A DNA stretch of 55,024 nucleotides from an uncultured Alphaproteobacteria bacterium (GCA_902530595.1 CACAAX010000010.1:1-55024); one strand, 5' to 3'; shown: positions 40,093 through 50,682, counted from the stretch's first letter. Numbers and translations: made by a program. The notes: generated from the sequence alone by a model not told the origin.

Positions 40093-40570
40093 TTTTTACT
40101 CGATTTGTTGTATCAGCGCGCCAATCTTTAATTTTCTGACCAATAACCTTATCGGTAACTGCTAAAACCTGCATAGCAAAGATAGCGGCATTGAAAGCAC
40201 CTGGAGAACCAATTGCCATGGTTGCAACAGGATAACCTTTCGGCATTTGTACTATTGAATAAAGACTGTCAACTCCTCTTAGATCGGTCGCGTTAATAGG
40301 TACTCCAATTACTGGGATATCAGTTTTTGAAGCAATCATTCCCGGTAGATGTGCTGCGCCTCCCGCGCCAGCGATCACAACTTTTATTTTTCGCCTCCTT
40401 AGCGAATTAGCGTACTCGTACAACCTGTCTGGAGTTCTGTGAGCAGATACAATTTTTTTTTCATAAGAAACATCAAGCTTTTCCAAAAAATCGCATGCCA
40501 CTTGCATGATTTCCCAATCTGATTGACTCCCCATTACTACGGATACTTGTATATTTTTTTCAATTTCCAT
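40079..40570 (-). CDS. purE: N5-CAIR mutase (class I PurE)
   Basis: Moves the carboxyl group of N5-CAIR to give CAIR. The phosphate-binding MGSQSDWEIM and SAHRTPDRLYEYA, with the catalytic histidine, identify class I PurE. Length is 163 residues. Its start overlaps the end of trxB by 11 bases, so trxB-purE-purK form a tightly packed run. Confidence 0.95.
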   Translation of the reverse strand: MEIEKNIQVSVVMGSQSDWEIMQVACDFLEKLDVSYEKKIVSAHRTPDRLYEYANSLRRRKIKVVIAGAGGAAHLPGMIASKTDIPVIGVPINATDLRGVDSLYSIVQMPKGYPVATMAIGSPGAFNAAIFAMQVLAVTDKVIGQKIKDWRADTTNRVKNEPE

Positions 40571-41507
40571 TATTGATCTCGCTTAGATATTTCTCTGCAT
40601 CTAAAGCGGCCATGCATCCCATTGCAGCGGACGTTACTGCTTGCCTATAAACATTATCCACTAAATCCCCAGCAGCAAAAACTCCAGGAATAGAAGTTTT
40701 TGTAGTTCCTGGAACAGTAGACACATAGCCACTATCAAAAGTATTGAGCTGATCTTTAATAAGATTTGAAGCAGGGGAATGTCCTATTGCTACAAAGACC
40801 CCTGAGCAAGTGATTTCAGATAATTTTTTGTTCAAAGTATCTCTTATCTGAATTCCTGTTACGCCTAAAGGATGATCTTCTCCTAATATGTCAGTTACTT
40901 GCTTATTCCACATGATTTCAATTTTTTTATTCTCAAAAAGACGTTTTTGTAAGATTTTTTCGGCTCGTAACTCATCTCTTCGATGGATTAAATAAACTTT
41001 GGAAGCAAATTTTGTTAAGAAAATTGCCTCTTCAACAGCCATATTTCCTCCCCCTATTACCGCAACTATTTTGTCTCTATAGAAAAAACCGTCGCATGTT
41101 GCACACGCCGAAACCCCAAAACCTTTATATTTTTCTTCATTATCGAGTCCTAGCCAATTTGCTTGCGCTCCTGTTGCTAAAATTACTGACTCAGTCAAAT
41201 ATTGTGAACCACTATCGGTTTCAACAAAGAAGGGTCGTACAGTAAGATTTACTTTTGAAACATGTTCGGAAATAATTTCGCATCCCAGATTACGAGCATG
41301 ATCTTCCATATTTTTCATTAAGTCTGGTCCAAGTATTTCTTTCTCTCCGGGCCAATTCTCGACCTCGGTGGTTATCGTAAGCTGTCCACCTGGCTGTATT
41401 CCCTGAAAAAGGATTGGCGATAACATAGCGCGTGAAGCGTATACAGCGGCTGTATACCCTGCTGGACCTGAACCGATTATTAAAAGTTTAGTTTTTTTGG
41501 GAGACAT
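40560..41507 (-). CDS. trxB: Thioredoxin-disulfide reductase
   Basis: NADPH:thioredoxin reductase, a flavoprotein. The FAD motif GSGPAGYTAA is at the N-terminus, the redox pair Cys135/Cys138 sits in ACATCDGFF, and the NADPH motif GGGNMAVEEA follows. The C-terminal AAGDLVDNVYRQ closes the FAD site. Length is 315 residues. The motif layout matches the E. coli enzyme to within one residue. Confidence 0.95.
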   Translation of the reverse strand: MSPKKTKLLIIGSGPAGYTAAVYASRAMLSPILFQGIQPGGQLTITTEVENWPGEKEILGPDLMKNMEDHARNLGCEIISEHVSKVNLTVRPFFVETDSGSQYLTESVILATGAQANWLGLDNEEKYKGFGVSACATCDGFFYRDKIVAVIGGGNMAVEEAIFLTKFASKVYLIHRRDELRAEKILQKRLFENKKIEIMWNKQVTDILGEDHPLGVTGIQIRDTLNKKLSEITCSGVFVAIGHSPASNLIKDQLNTFDSGYVSTVPGTTKTSIPGVFAAGDLVDNVYRQAVTSAAMGCMAALDAEKYLSEINNGN

Positions 41508-41532
41508 ATTATCCTCAAATTTTTTTCATAGG

Positions 41533-42294
41533 TTACAAACAAATTATTGAGGCCATGCGGCCGAAGTCTCTCTCAGATTTATGATAGGCCCTTCTATTTG
41601 AAAAAAATAATTCAGAATTTTCGTAAGTACACAAACCTAGATTGTTTATATCATAAACTCCAAGTAGATTAAATCTACTTTCAATAAATAAAGTGAGATC
41701 AAAGAAATAATTACCATCTTCTTTGATAAAAAATTTTTCGAAAAGTGGATCAGTCTTGATAAAGCTCTCAACAAAATCTAATTTTACTTCATAGCATTTT
41801 TTAGAAATAGTTGGACCAATTGCAACAGAAATCTTTTTCATATCGACGCCAAGATCTTTAAGAGAATTTAGTGCATTTTCACAGACTCCCGCAAGAGCAC
41901 CTTTCCAACCTGCGTGAATAGCCAAGATGAATCCGCTTTCACTTTCATGAGCCAAGATAGGAGAGCAATCGGCTGTTAGTATTCCGATACCAAAACCCTT
42001 TAGATTGGTTATGACCGCATCTACTGGCTCGTAACTTAATTTGTCAAAGTCAGCTTTTTTATCAATAAATACCACGTTGTTCGTATGCTGTTGATTCGGG
42101 AAGAAAACTTTTTGACTTGAAATATCAAGCGCATCCAAGACCAGCGCCCTGTTTGCATAAATATTGGCTTTGCTATCGTTCGTATTTTCTGACAGGTTCA
42201 AACTCGAATATATGCCTGCGGAAACTCCACCGGACCTACCAAAAAAACTATGCTTAACAGATTGCAAGTTTTTGCTTTTAAACATTTTAAGCAT
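41533..42294 (-). CDS. pgeF: Peptidoglycan editing factor PgeF / YfiH-type (laccase-domain) protein
   Basis: Single-domain protein of the YfiH family, linked to peptidoglycan editing in E. coli and to purine nucleoside phosphorolysis in other homologues. The zinc-site residues appear in NQQHTNN, TADCSP and AIHAGWKG. Length is 253 residues. It starts one base after the stop of the methyltransferase gene, so it is translationally close to that gene and to lgt. Which activity it has cannot be told from sequence. Confidence 0.9.
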   Translation of the reverse strand: MLKMFKSKNLQSVKHSFFGRSGGVSAGIYSSLNLSENTNDSKANIYANRALVLDALDISSQKVFFPNQQHTNNVVFIDKKADFDKLSYEPVDAVITNLKGFGIGILTADCSPILAHESESGFILAIHAGWKGALAGVCENALNSLKDLGVDMKKISVAIGPTISKKCYEVKLDFVESFIKTDPLFEKFFIKEDGNYFFDLTLFIESRFNLLGVYDINNLGLCTYENSELFFSNRRAYHKSERDFGRMASIICL

Positions 42295-42295
42295 A

Positions 42296-43354
42296 TCAGT
42301 TCAGGCCTTCTAGATTTCTTTTAGTTTTTGTTATCGCAATAACTTTAAAAAGGGAACCCATTTTATCAGGATCTATTAGTCTCTTTATTTCGGAGTTGAT
42401 TGTTTCTGCTATGGTAAAACTGACATTTTTGGTTAGGCTTTTTAAGCGTTCCTTTATTCCAAGTTCGAGCAGAAATCTTCGTTGTTCTTTAATCGGTGAA
42501 ACATACAAATTTTTTTTTAAAGCTATTTCTTTAAGGAGCCTGAAATTAACGTGGGAACTTAAGTCATTTTGGCCTGGTTTTTCCAAAACACCTAAAAATT
42601 TATGCTTGTTTACGGCTTGAAGGGTGTCCCCAATACCCGAAATGTTTCCATAATCAACCAAAAGCAAAACACCATCATATTGAATTAAATGATTGCAAAT
42701 ATTGGAAAAAATCGAGATGGTCTGGTCAGAATATTCAAGCGTCTCTCCTATTTTAAAATCTGAAAAAATACTGTCACTAGGTACCCAGATTTTATTATCT
42801 AAGGTGAAACATAGTTCACCATTTTTTATTGTTATTTTTTTTTCGTGCCAGCCTTCGTTACTTCTCACATATTGGTTTATAGGAAGGGCATCAAAAAATT
42901 CATTCGCAATAATTATTTGTGGTTCTAAACTCAAGCCTTTGATATCTGATATCCACTTAACATTTTTATTTTTGAGATTTTCTTTCTGCAGAGTTATTAG
43001 TCTCTCGGATTTTTCCAAAATTGTAATCTCAAGGTTTATTTTATTATTGGTAACCTTATGAATAGTTCTAATGGCGTCCTTTAGAAGTGTTCCTCTACCA
43101 GAACCTAGCTCTGTTATACATAGACGTTTTTTATTTATAAATTCTTGGTAAAAACTCAGTGCCCATAGCCCTAAAAGCTCACCAAATGTTTGAGAGATCT
43201 CTGGAGATGTAATGAAGTCACCATCTCCCCCTAATACTTGATTGGATGTGTAATATCCATTTTTATCATCCCACAAGCATATTTCCATATATTGTGATAT
43301 GCTTATTGGACCACTTTTTTTAATTAAATCTTTTATCTTTTTTTCAATTTGCAT
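42296..43354 (-). CDS. NDUFAF7/MidA-type SAM-dependent methyltransferase
   Basis: Class I methyltransferase of the PF02636 family. The opening GPISISQYMEICLWD and GYYTSNQVLGGDGDFITSPEISQTFGELLG are highly characteristic, followed by ELGSGRGTLLKD (SAM motif I) and ANEFFDALPINQ. The mitochondrial homologue NDUFAF7 methylates an arginine of complex I subunit NDUFS2; a similar target here is inference. ATG at 43354 is preferred to the adjacent TTG at 43357. About 352 residues. It overlaps lgt by 11 bases and is followed by pgeF. Confidence 0.9.
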   Translation of the reverse strand: MQIEKKIKDLIKKSGPISISQYMEICLWDDKNGYYTSNQVLGGDGDFITSPEISQTFGELLGLWALSFYQEFINKKRLCITELGSGRGTLLKDAIRTIHKVTNNKINLEITILEKSERLITLQKENLKNKNVKWISDIKGLSLEPQIIIANEFFDALPINQYVRSNEGWHEKKITIKNGELCFTLDNKIWVPSDSIFSDFKIGETLEYSDQTISIFSNICNHLIQYDGVLLLVDYGNISGIGDTLQAVNKHKFLGVLEKPGQNDLSSHVNFRLLKEIALKKNLYVSPIKEQRRFLLELGIKERLKSLTKNVSFTIAETINSEIKRLIDPDKMGSLFKVIAITKTKRNLEGLN

Positions 43355-44249
43355 CAAGATTTCGCTTGGTGATCAAAAAAATCATTAAAAGTCCAAAAAT
43401 AATCATTGGAATTGTGAGAAGTTGTCCCATTGATATTCCTACACTTGGGAAAAGCTCGACTACATATCCATAGGGATTTTCATTGGTTATGAAAAAAGCG
43501 TCAGGTTCTCTTAGAAATTCAATTGAAAACCTTATAATACCGTATCCTAGCAAAAAAGAGCCAAAAATGACGCCTGGTTTTTTAAGCGCTTTATAGAAAA
43601 AAACAAGATAATAAAAAATAAGCATCAAAACGATACCTTCAAAGAAAGCTTCATACAATTGCGACGGATGCCTGAAACAGGGAATTTCATTTGAGCTTGG
43701 ACAAAATTGCCCTTGACCTTTTGTAAACTGGATTCCAAATGTTGAGGTTGTTGGTTTACCCCACAGCTCGCCATTAATAAAATTTGCAATTCTGCCAAAA
43801 AATAATCCAGGAGGGGATGCAAATGCTATCAAATCACCTAAAGACAACAAGCTAATTTTTTTCCTCATGCCAAATAGAATGCCAGCAATTAACACTCCTA
43901 AAAAGCCTCCGTGAAATGACATCCCACCTTCCCATATATACAAAGTTCTAATGGGATTATCAAAATAGTATGCAGGTGCGTAAAAGAGACAATACCCCAA
44001 CCGACCCCCTACAATGATACCCAAAATCATGTAGGTTATTAGATCATCTACTTCAGATCTTTCAATAATACTCTTATTGGCAAACCACAGGTCTTTTTTT
44101 TGCACAAGCTTTGCCATAAAAAACCAAGCTAAAAGTATACCGGCTATATACGATAAACCATACCATTGTACATTAAGATGCAACCCAAATAAATTTAAAG
44201 TAAAGGCGGTCTCACTTATATTTGGATATTGAAAGATTTTTTCCTCCAA
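43344..44249 (-). CDS. lgt: Phosphatidylglycerol-prolipoprotein diacylglyceryl transferase
   Basis: Inner-membrane enzyme that adds diacylglycerol to the lipobox cysteine of prolipoproteins. Seven hydrophobic segments are visible. The Lgt signature GRIANFINGELWG and RHPSQLYEA are present. About 301 residues from TTG at 44249. The start is odd: the strong ribosome site GGAGG (44247-44243) lies after that TTG, and five bases beyond it stands ATC (44237-44235), not a canonical start. Either TTG or a rare ATC start is used. Confidence 0.93.
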   Translation of the reverse strand: MEEKIFQYPNISETAFTLNLFGLHLNVQWYGLSYIAGILLAWFFMAKLVQKKDLWFANKSIIERSEVDDLITYMILGIIVGGRLGYCLFYAPAYYFDNPIRTLYIWEGGMSFHGGFLGVLIAGILFGMRKKISLLSLGDLIAFASPPGLFFGRIANFINGELWGKPTTSTFGIQFTKGQGQFCPSSNEIPCFRHPSQLYEAFFEGIVLMLIFYYLVFFYKALKKPGVIFGSFLLGYGIIRFSIEFLREPDAFFITNENPYGYVVELFPSVGISMGQLLTIPMIIFGLLMIFLITKRNLDAN

Positions 44250-44312
44250 AAAAATAAAATTCCAATTATATTTTTGTTTAACGTTAAAATATAAAAATTA
44301 AAAGGAGAATCG

Positions 44313-44549
44313 ATGCAATTCAAGAACCCATTTATTGATAATCTTTCTAAAGTAATGGCGGATGCCTTTGGAGCAGCGCATTCGGCCAAAAACGAGGCAG
44401 AGAATGTTTTCAAGACCTGGTTAGATGGTTGGTTAGCTGACAGGGACTTTGTTACAAGAGAAGAGTTTGAAGCACTTAAGCTAAGTGTGGAAGAATTAAG
44501 GAATAAAAGTAAGCCGTCTACAAAAGGAAAGAAAAATTTAAAAAGGTAA
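44313..44549 (+). CDS. ubiK: UbiK-family accessory factor (BMFP domain)
   Basis: Small coiled-coil protein of 78 residues. In E. coli UbiK (YqiC) supports ubiquinone synthesis and membrane association. The amphipathic N-terminus with VMADAFGAAHSAKNEAENVF and the FVTREEFEALKLSVEELR coiled coil are typical of the family in alphaproteobacteria. The ATG is preceded by AAAAGGAG. The tail is basic (KGKKNLKR). It is divergent from lgt, with 63 bases between. Confidence 0.82.
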   Translation: MQFKNPFIDNLSKVMADAFGAAHSAKNEAENVFKTWLDGWLADRDFVTREEFEALKLSVEELRNKSKPSTKGKKNLKR

Positions 44550-44650
44550 TATTTACAAGATATAGTGGAGATGAGGCCAGAATACCTAATTGTAGTAGAG
44601 ATTTCTAAATTTTGTGGGTATACTGACAGAAAAAGAGGAGCAGTAACCCC

Positions 44651-45154
44651 ATGACAAAAGCAACGTCAATTATATTTTTAGATGAAACGCATCCAATAGA
44701 TGCCTTGGAACTACTAGCGCATGAAGAAAGTTGGGAATTCGCTAGAGATGATGATAATGAGATAATCGTTAGAATAGACGGAGGTTGGAAAAAGTATACT
44801 ATCAGCGCTAGCTGGAATGTATCGCGAAACCTCTTTAAAACGATTTGTACGTTTGAAATGATCCCACCAAGAAAAAAACTGGTAAAGCTCTATGAAACTA
44901 TTAATTTAGTGAATGGCAGTGATGTTGATGGTAGCTTCACCTATGATAATGTAGAACAATTAATGAATTACACTACTAACATCTTATTCTCGGACGAATT
45001 AATTATCTCCAATACAGAGCTAAGAGATTGGATAAAATCTTCTGTTGAAACAGCGGAAAAATTTTATCCGACCTTCCAAAAGAGTTGTTGGGGAGAAGTA
45101 ATGCCAAAAGATGCTATGTCGGTAGCTTTTGGAAAGATAGCAGGTTACGCTTAG
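44651..45154 (+). CDS. YbjN-domain protein
   Basis: Protein of the YbjN family, about 167 residues, with a type III secretion-chaperone-like alpha/beta fold. The segment ISASWNVSRNLFKTICTFEM and the following LYETINLVNGSDVDGSFTYD recall family members that sit before proC in alphaproteobacteria. The biochemical role is unknown. A GAGGAG stands 11 bases before the ATG. Ten bases separate it from proC, so the two are likely co-transcribed. Confidence 0.78.
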   Translation: MTKATSIIFLDETHPIDALELLAHEESWEFARDDDNEIIVRIDGGWKKYTISASWNVSRNLFKTICTFEMIPPRKKLVKLYETINLVNGSDVDGSFTYDNVEQLMNYTTNILFSDELIISNTELRDWIKSSVETAEKFYPTFQKSCWGEVMPKDAMSVAFGKIAGYA

Positions 45155-45164
45155 GAAAATATAA

Positions 45165-45989
45165 GTGACTGCAGAACAGAAAATTAATCAACGAATTAAA
45201 ATTATTGGTTGTGGCAAGATGGCGTCTGCAATCTTAGATGCGTGGTTAAAAAAATCAATATCGCCTGAAGATATTTATGTGGATGATCCGAAACCCTCTG
45301 AGTGGCTACTTGAAAAAAAGAAACATGGGCTGAATATAAATATAAAAGCAGATGTATCATTTGATTATTGTTTTATAGGAGTAAAACCGCAGTCTCTAGA
45401 TGAGATTAAACTAAAGCTAAAAGGGCTTTCCAAAAAAAATGTTACTTTTGTTTCAATGCTTGCTGGGATTAAAATAAATAGACTTGAGGATATAATTGGA
45501 AAAGATGAGTCGATTGTAAGGATAATGCCTAACTTACCAGCAGAGATACTAAAAGGTGTTACAGCAGTTAAAGAGAATAAAAGGGTTGAACCAAAACAGT
45601 CAAAGAATTTGGCTTTATTATTAGAGGCCTTTGGGGAAACAGTAAAATTTGTTGAGGAGAGAAAATTTGATGCTGTCACGGCAATTTCAGGTTCCGGCCC
45701 AGCCTACATTTTTCTGATTGCTGAGTTGATGACAGAGGTTGGTATTAATTTGGGTCTTTCTTATGATGAAGCCTCTAAATTGGTAAAGCATACAATTGAT
45801 GGTGCTGGAAGCTTAATAGTCAATTCATCATTGAAGCCCCAAAAATTGAGGGAAAATGTGACCAGTCCTGGTGGAACGACCCATGAAGCATTGGCCGTAA
45901 TGATGAATGAGGATAACGGTCTGCCAAAGATTTTTTCAGTGGCAATAAAAGCTGCAGCACAAAGATCAAAAGAACTAAGTAAAGTTTAA
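45165..45989 (+). CDS. proC: Pyrroline-5-carboxylate reductase
   Basis: Last enzyme of proline synthesis, reducing P5C with NAD(P)H. The N-terminal IIGCGKMASAIL, PNLPAEILKGVTAV and the C-terminal signature from ISGSGPAYIFLI to TSPGGTTHEAL are diagnostic. 274 residues. The start is GTG at 45165. No proA or proB is nearby. Confidence 0.95.
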   Translation: MTAEQKINQRIKIIGCGKMASAILDAWLKKSISPEDIYVDDPKPSEWLLEKKKHGLNINIKADVSFDYCFIGVKPQSLDEIKLKLKGLSKKNVTFVSMLAGIKINRLEDIIGKDESIVRIMPNLPAEILKGVTAVKENKRVEPKQSKNLALLLEAFGETVKFVEERKFDAVTAISGSGPAYIFLIAELMTEVGINLGLSYDEASKLVKHTIDGAGSLIVNSSLKPQKLRENVTSPGGTTHEALAVMMNEDNGLPKIFSVAIKAAAQRSKELSKV

Positions 45990-46034
45990 GCTTTTAATTA
46001 ATGCTTTAAATCTGAAATTTTGATACTTTTAGAA

Positions 46035-46361
46035 ATGGCGGATTTTTTTGATACAGATTTAAGAGTTGGAGAGATCGTTAAAGCTGAAATTTTTAGGGAA
46101 GCTAAAAAACCAGCATACAAACTATGGATAAATTTTGGGGAAGAAATGGGGATTAAGACTTCATCTGCTCAGATTACGTCTCTCTATACAACTCAAATGC
46201 TTATAGGAAAGTTGGTAATAGCTGTAACAAATCTGGAGCCTAAACAAGTTGGACCATTTATTTCGGAGGTCCTTGTACTTGGTGTCGATGGCAAAAATGT
46301 TGGTGATATTATTTTAATAGCACCTGAATATAGAGCTCTTATTGGTAATAGGGTTCATTAA
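46035..46361 (+). CDS. csaA: CsaA-type tRNA-binding-domain protein
   Basis: Free-standing OB-fold tRNA-binding domain of about 108 residues. FFDTDLRVGEIVKAE, KTSSAQIT and SEVLVLG match the CsaA family, described as an export-related chaperone in Bacillus subtilis. The ATG at 46035 gives the usual MADFFDTDLRVG opening and is chosen over TTG 46020; the ribosome site is weak. It sits between proC and the dehydrogenase gene in one plus-strand run, with 14 bases to the next gene. Confidence 0.85.
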   Translation: MADFFDTDLRVGEIVKAEIFREAKKPAYKLWINFGEEMGIKTSSAQITSLYTTQMLIGKLVIAVTNLEPKQVGPFISEVLVLGVDGKNVGDIILIAPEYRALIGNRVH

Positions 46362-46375
46362 GAGGGACCAATTAA

Positions 46376-47332
46376 ATGAAACCAAAAATAATCGTCACTA
46401 GAGATATACCCGATGAAGTAGAGTCAAAGTTAAAACAGTATTTTCGAGTTTCATTCAATCGTGAAGATAAAGTATTTAGTAACGAGATATTAGAAAAAGC
46501 AATGGAAAATGCCGATGGAATAGTTTGTACTGTAACAGATAATATTACAGAAAAGCTTCTTACTCTTCCCAACAAAAAAGTGAAAATCATCGCAAATATT
46601 GGTGTGGGTGTGGATCATATAGATTTACAATCAGCTAAACAAAATAATGTTATCATCACAAATACTCCCGACGTATTAACGGAGGCTACTGTTGATATAG
46701 CTACACTTTTACTTTTGTCTGTTACACGAAATGCATTTCTAATGGAAACAATGTTGCGAAAGGGTGAATGGAAAGGTTTTTCTTTAACAGAGAACCTGGG
46801 AGTCGGTGTTCGCGGAAAAACTCTTGGACTTGTGGGAATGGGAAGAATTGGTAAAGCTTTTGGAAAGCGTGCACATGAGGTATTTGGAATGAAAGTCCTT
46901 TACTATAATCGTTCCCCGGTTAAGGATCTTAAATTTGAGGCAAGTGTTCGTTTTGACTTAGATGCATTGCTGGAAGAAAGTGATGTAATTTCTTTGCATT
47001 TGTCAAGCGACAAGGGAAATAAGAACTTTATTTCAAAGAGCAGAATGAAGAAAATAAGGCCCTCATCATTTTTAATTAATACTTCAAGGGGAGATGTTAT
47101 TGATCAAATGGCACTTATAGATTTGCTAGAAAAGAAAAAACTTGCCGGAGCTGGTTTGGATGTCTTTCTTAATGAGCCAAATGTTCCTCTCAGACTGAGA
47201 CGCTTATCGAATGTCACTTTGTACCCTCATATAGGATCTGCCACACATGAAACAAGAACAAAAATGGGAATGCTGGCAGTTGAAAATTTAATAGCATTTT
47301 TTAATGAAAAAAAGGTTATCAACCAGTTATGA
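46376..47332 (+). CDS. D-2-hydroxyacid dehydrogenase, glycerate dehydrogenase/hydroxypyruvate reductase type
   Basis: NAD(P)-dependent dehydrogenase. The Rossmann motif [11 protein letters not shown], the catalytic Arg in [10 protein letters not shown], Glu in DVFLNEPNV and His in YPHIGSATH are all present. 318 residues, near GyaR-type glyoxylate/hydroxypyruvate reductases. Substrate choice between glyoxylate, hydroxypyruvate and other 2-ketoacids is not determined. Its last 14 bases overlap the end of carB on the opposite strand. Confidence 0.88.
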   Translation: MKPKIIVTRDIPDEVESKLKQYFRVSFNREDKVFSNEILEKAMENADGIVCTVTDNITEKLLTLPNKKVKIIANIGVGVDHIDLQSAKQNNVIITNTPDVLTEATVDIATLLLLSVTRNAFLMETMLRKGEWKGFSLTENLGVGVRGKTLGLVGMGRIGKAFGKRAHEVFGMKVLYYNRSPVKDLKFEASVRFDLDALLEESDVISLHLSSDKGNKNFISKSRMKKIRPSSFLINTSRGDVIDQMALIDLLEKKKLAGAGLDVFLNEPNVPLRLRRLSNVTLYPHIGSATHETRTKMGMLAVENLIAFFNEKKVINQL

Positions 47333-50300
47333 GCCGTGAATGATATTTTTGTATAGCCTTTACCGACATCTTGCTCCCGCTATTTTCTTTAAGGCTGTGA
47401 ATTGTAGCAATAATTCCACGAGATGTAGTATAGTAAGGGATCTTATTATTTAATGCTAAATATCGAATGTCTTTGCTATCTTCCAGCGATTGTTTGCCCT
47501 CAGTAGTGTTCATAACAATATCTATCTTTTTATCTTTCAGTAAATCCGAGATATTTGGTCGTCCTTCATAGACTTTCTTTACAGGTGAGCTATCAATTCC
47601 CTCCCTATCTAAAAAGGATTTAGTTCCCTTTGTTGCAATAATTTTAAAACCGATCTTCTCAAGAATTTTACATGCGTCACTCATCTCTTTAGTTTTATCT
47701 TCATTTCTAATTGATAAAAATACCGTCCCAGATTTAGGAAACTGCATGCCTGCGGCTATCTGTGATTTGAAAAAAGCTCCCTCGAAGCTGTCCGCAATAC
47801 CCATGACTTCTCCAGTTGAACGCATTTCAGGGGTTAAAACGGTATCGCTACCGGGTAGCCTATCAAAGGGTAACACAGCTTCTTTGACAGCCACATAGTT
47901 CAAATCTTTTCTATGAAAAGATAAACTGGATAGTTTTAAACCTATCATCAATTTTGCTGCTAGATTAGCTAGCGGTATTCCAGTCGTTTTAGATATAAAT
48001 GGAATTGTTCTGCTTGCCCGTGGATTTACCTCCAATACAAATATATCACTTTCCTTTACGGCAAATTGAATATTCATTAACCCTATTACGTCTAATTCTT
48101 TAGCAAGAAGAGAAGATTGATATTTTATTTTCTCAATTATGTTCTTTCCAAGAGAATGTGGTGGTAGAGAGCAGGCACTGTCTCCTGAATGAACACCTGC
48201 CTCTTCGATATGCTCCAAAATCCCTGCAACAAAACAATCTTCTCCATCGCTGATTAAGTCTACATCAACCTCTATCGCAGCACCCAAATAGCTATCTAAC
48301 AAAAGCGGAGTTTTAATGCTAATTTCTATGTTTGACTCTAAATATTTATTTAATTGCATTGGGTCATGAATTATTTCCATTGAGCTACCCCCTAAGACAA
48401 AAGAGGGTCTAGCAATTATTGGATACCTGAGGGACTCAGCAGCCTTTATGGCATTTGATTTTTTAGCAACCGTAGTATTTTCAGGCTGTTTCAGTTTTAA
48501 CTTTTCAATGACTTCTTTGAAGAGTTTTCGATCCTCTGAAATATTTATGGATTTGGGTGTTGTTCCTAAAATTTTAACACCCCTTCTTTCAAGATCATCG
48601 GCTAGTTTGAGCGGCGTCTGCCCTCCAAACTGCACAATTACCCCAATCAAATTGCCCTTTTTCTTTTCTTTTTCAATTATGTTCATTACTGACTCAAAGT
48701 TTAAAGGCTCAAAGTAAAGTTTGTCAGAGGTATCAAAGTCGGTGGAGACAGTTTCGGGATTACAATTAATCATTATAGTTTCAAAGCCTTCTTCACTAAG
48801 CGAGAAACAAGCATGACAGCAACAGTAATCGAACTCAATGCCTTGACCGATTCTGTTGGGACCACTGCCAAGAATTATTACTTTGTCTTTATTTGAGGGT
48901 TGAGCTTCACATATTTGGGTAGTAAAAGTGGATAAGTCATAGGTAGAGTATAGATATGCGGCCTCGGACTGAAATTCGCCACCACAGGTATCAATTCGCT
49001 TATAAACTGGAAGTATACCGTACTTTCGTCTCTTATCTTGAATATTATCCAAAGTAGTAGACAACAATTTAGCTATTATTTCATCACTAAACCCTCTAGA
49101 CTTTGCCTCGCCCAAGACCTCCCGAGTTATATCTGGGCCAGAGCTTGAAATACTTTTTTCAAATAGAATAAGTTCCTCGATTTGATTTAAAAACCATTTG
49201 TCTATTCTTGTTATTTCGTATATTTCGTCAGTAGTGAAACCAATTCTGAAAGCTTGCCCAATAAGAAATATTTTCTCAGGAGTATTTTTGGATAATTTCT
49301 TGTAAATTGCAGGTTTATCCATATTGGTATGAATAGTTGCAAGCCCAGAAGTTTTATTTTCAAGAGAGTTCAAAGCTTTTTGCAGACTTTCTTGGAACGT
49401 TGCTCCAATGGCCATAACCTCTCCAACCGATTTCATTGAAGTACCAAGCTCGTTTGATATCGACGGAAATTTTTCAAATGCGAAACGAGGTATTTTTGTA
49501 ACAACATAATCGATCGTTGGCTCGAAGCTCGCGGGGGTAGTTTTTGTTATATCATTCTGCAACTCATCAAGTGTGTAGCCTATGGCTAGTTTCGCAGCAA
49601 CTTTAGCTATTGGGAATCCTGTTGCTTTCGATGCAAGGGCAGATGATCTAGACACACGGGGGTTCATTTCAATAATTAGCATTTCTCCATTTTGTGGATT
49701 TACTGCCCATTGAACATTAGACCCACCAGTTTCAACACCGATCTCTTTCAAAACTTCTAAAGAGTTGTTACGCATTTTCTGAAACTCTTTATCGGTAAGT
49801 GTCATCGCCGGTGCTATGGTTATGCTATCACCTGTATGGACTCCCATAGGGTCAAAGTTTTCAATAGAGCAGACTATAATGGCATTGTCATTATTATCTC
49901 TTATTACTTCCATCTCGAATTCTTTCCAACCTAGGAGGCTTTGATCGATAAGAATTTGATCAGCTGGGGATGCGTCTAAACCATTCATACAAATTTCTCT
50001 GAAGTCATTTTCGTTATAGGCAACTCCGCCACCTTTGCCTCCCAAAGTAAAACCGGGCCGAATAACTGCGGGCAAGCCAATTATATCTAATGCTTTTACA
50101 GCTTCATCCAATGAATTAGCAATTTCAGATTTTGGGCTCTTTATTCCAATACTTTCCATTGACTGTTTGAAGAGTTTTCGATCTTCCGCTTTCTCTATTG
50201 CATCCCTATTAGCTCCGATAAGCGCAACATTATAATCCTTTAGCGTCCCTGCCTTATCCAACTCGATCGCAATATTAAGTGCTGTTTGTCCACCCATCGT

Positions 50301-50564
50301 TGGTAAAATAGCATCTGGTTTTTCTATCTTAATAATTTCCTCTATTACTTCTGAATTTATTGGTTCTATGTAGGTAACATCGGCAAGTTCCGGATCTGTC
50401 ATAATTGTGGCGGGATTTGAATTAACTAGAATTACTCTAATGCCTTCTTCTTTAAGTGCCTTACATGCCTGAGCACCGCTGTAATCAAACTCGCACGCCT
50501 GTCCTATAACTATGGGTCCTGCACCGATAATTAAAACTGACTTAATATCAATTCGTTTTGGCAT
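47319..50564 (-). CDS. carB: Carbamoyl-phosphate synthase large chain
   Basis: Makes carbamoyl phosphate for arginine and pyrimidines with CarA. Two homologous ATP-grasp halves are visible, each with an N-terminal preATP-grasp domain ([22 protein letters not shown] and [19 protein letters not shown]). The oligomerisation segment lies between them and the MGS-like allosteric domain forms the last 140 residues. The 1081-residue length is standard. carA is not adjacent. The C-terminus overlaps the convergent dehydrogenase gene by 14 bases. It is divergent from aspS across 118 bases. Confidence 0.97.
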   Translation of the reverse strand: MPKRIDIKSVLIIGAGPIVIGQACEFDYSGAQACKALKEEGIRVILVNSNPATIMTDPELADVTYIEPINSEVIEEIIKIEKPDAILPTMGGQTALNIAIELDKAGTLKDYNVALIGANRDAIEKAEDRKLFKQSMESIGIKSPKSEIANSLDEAVKALDIIGLPAVIRPGFTLGGKGGGVAYNENDFREICMNGLDASPADQILIDQSLLGWKEFEMEVIRDNNDNAIIVCSIENFDPMGVHTGDSITIAPAMTLTDKEFQKMRNNSLEVLKEIGVETGGSNVQWAVNPQNGEMLIIEMNPRVSRSSALASKATGFPIAKVAAKLAIGYTLDELQNDITKTTPASFEPTIDYVVTKIPRFAFEKFPSISNELGTSMKSVGEVMAIGATFQESLQKALNSLENKTSGLATIHTNMDKPAIYKKLSKNTPEKIFLIGQAFRIGFTTDEIYEITRIDKWFLNQIEELILFEKSISSSGPDITREVLGEAKSRGFSDEIIAKLLSTTLDNIQDKRRKYGILPVYKRIDTCGGEFQSEAAYLYSTYDLSTFTTQICEAQPSNKDKVIILGSGPNRIGQGIEFDYCCCHACFSLSEEGFETIMINCNPETVSTDFDTSDKLYFEPLNFESVMNIIEKEKKKGNLIGVIVQFGGQTPLKLADDLERRGVKILGTTPKSINISEDRKLFKEVIEKLKLKQPENTTVAKKSNAIKAAESLRYPIIARPSFVLGGSSMEIIHDPMQLNKYLESNIEISIKTPLLLDSYLGAAIEVDVDLISDGEDCFVAGILEHIEEAGVHSGDSACSLPPHSLGKNIIEKIKYQSSLLAKELDVIGLMNIQFAVKESDIFVLEVNPRASRTIPFISKTTGIPLANLAAKLMIGLKLSSLSFHRKDLNYVAVKEAVLPFDRLPGSDTVLTPEMRSTGEVMGIADSFEGAFFKSQIAAGMQFPKSGTVFLSIRNEDKTKEMSDACKILEKIGFKIIATKGTKSFLDREGIDSSPVKKVYEGRPNISDLLKDKKIDIVMNTTEGKQSLEDSKDIRYLALNNKIPYYTTSRGIIATIHSLKENSGSKMSVKAIQKYHSRLITG

Positions 50565-50682
50565 TTAAATTTTTTCTTTAATTCGTGAAACTATAAGTGT
50601 ACAAGAATTTATAAACATAACCCTTTTTAAAACTGTCACTAATAAAATCAATAAGTTTTTGGTTAGTGAATAGGTAGAATAG

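Noticed and set aside
44277-44288. Perfect 12-bp palindrome TTTAACGTTAAA between lgt and the ubiK-like gene.
   Set aside because: About twenty such six-pair palindromes are expected by chance in a window of this size and composition.
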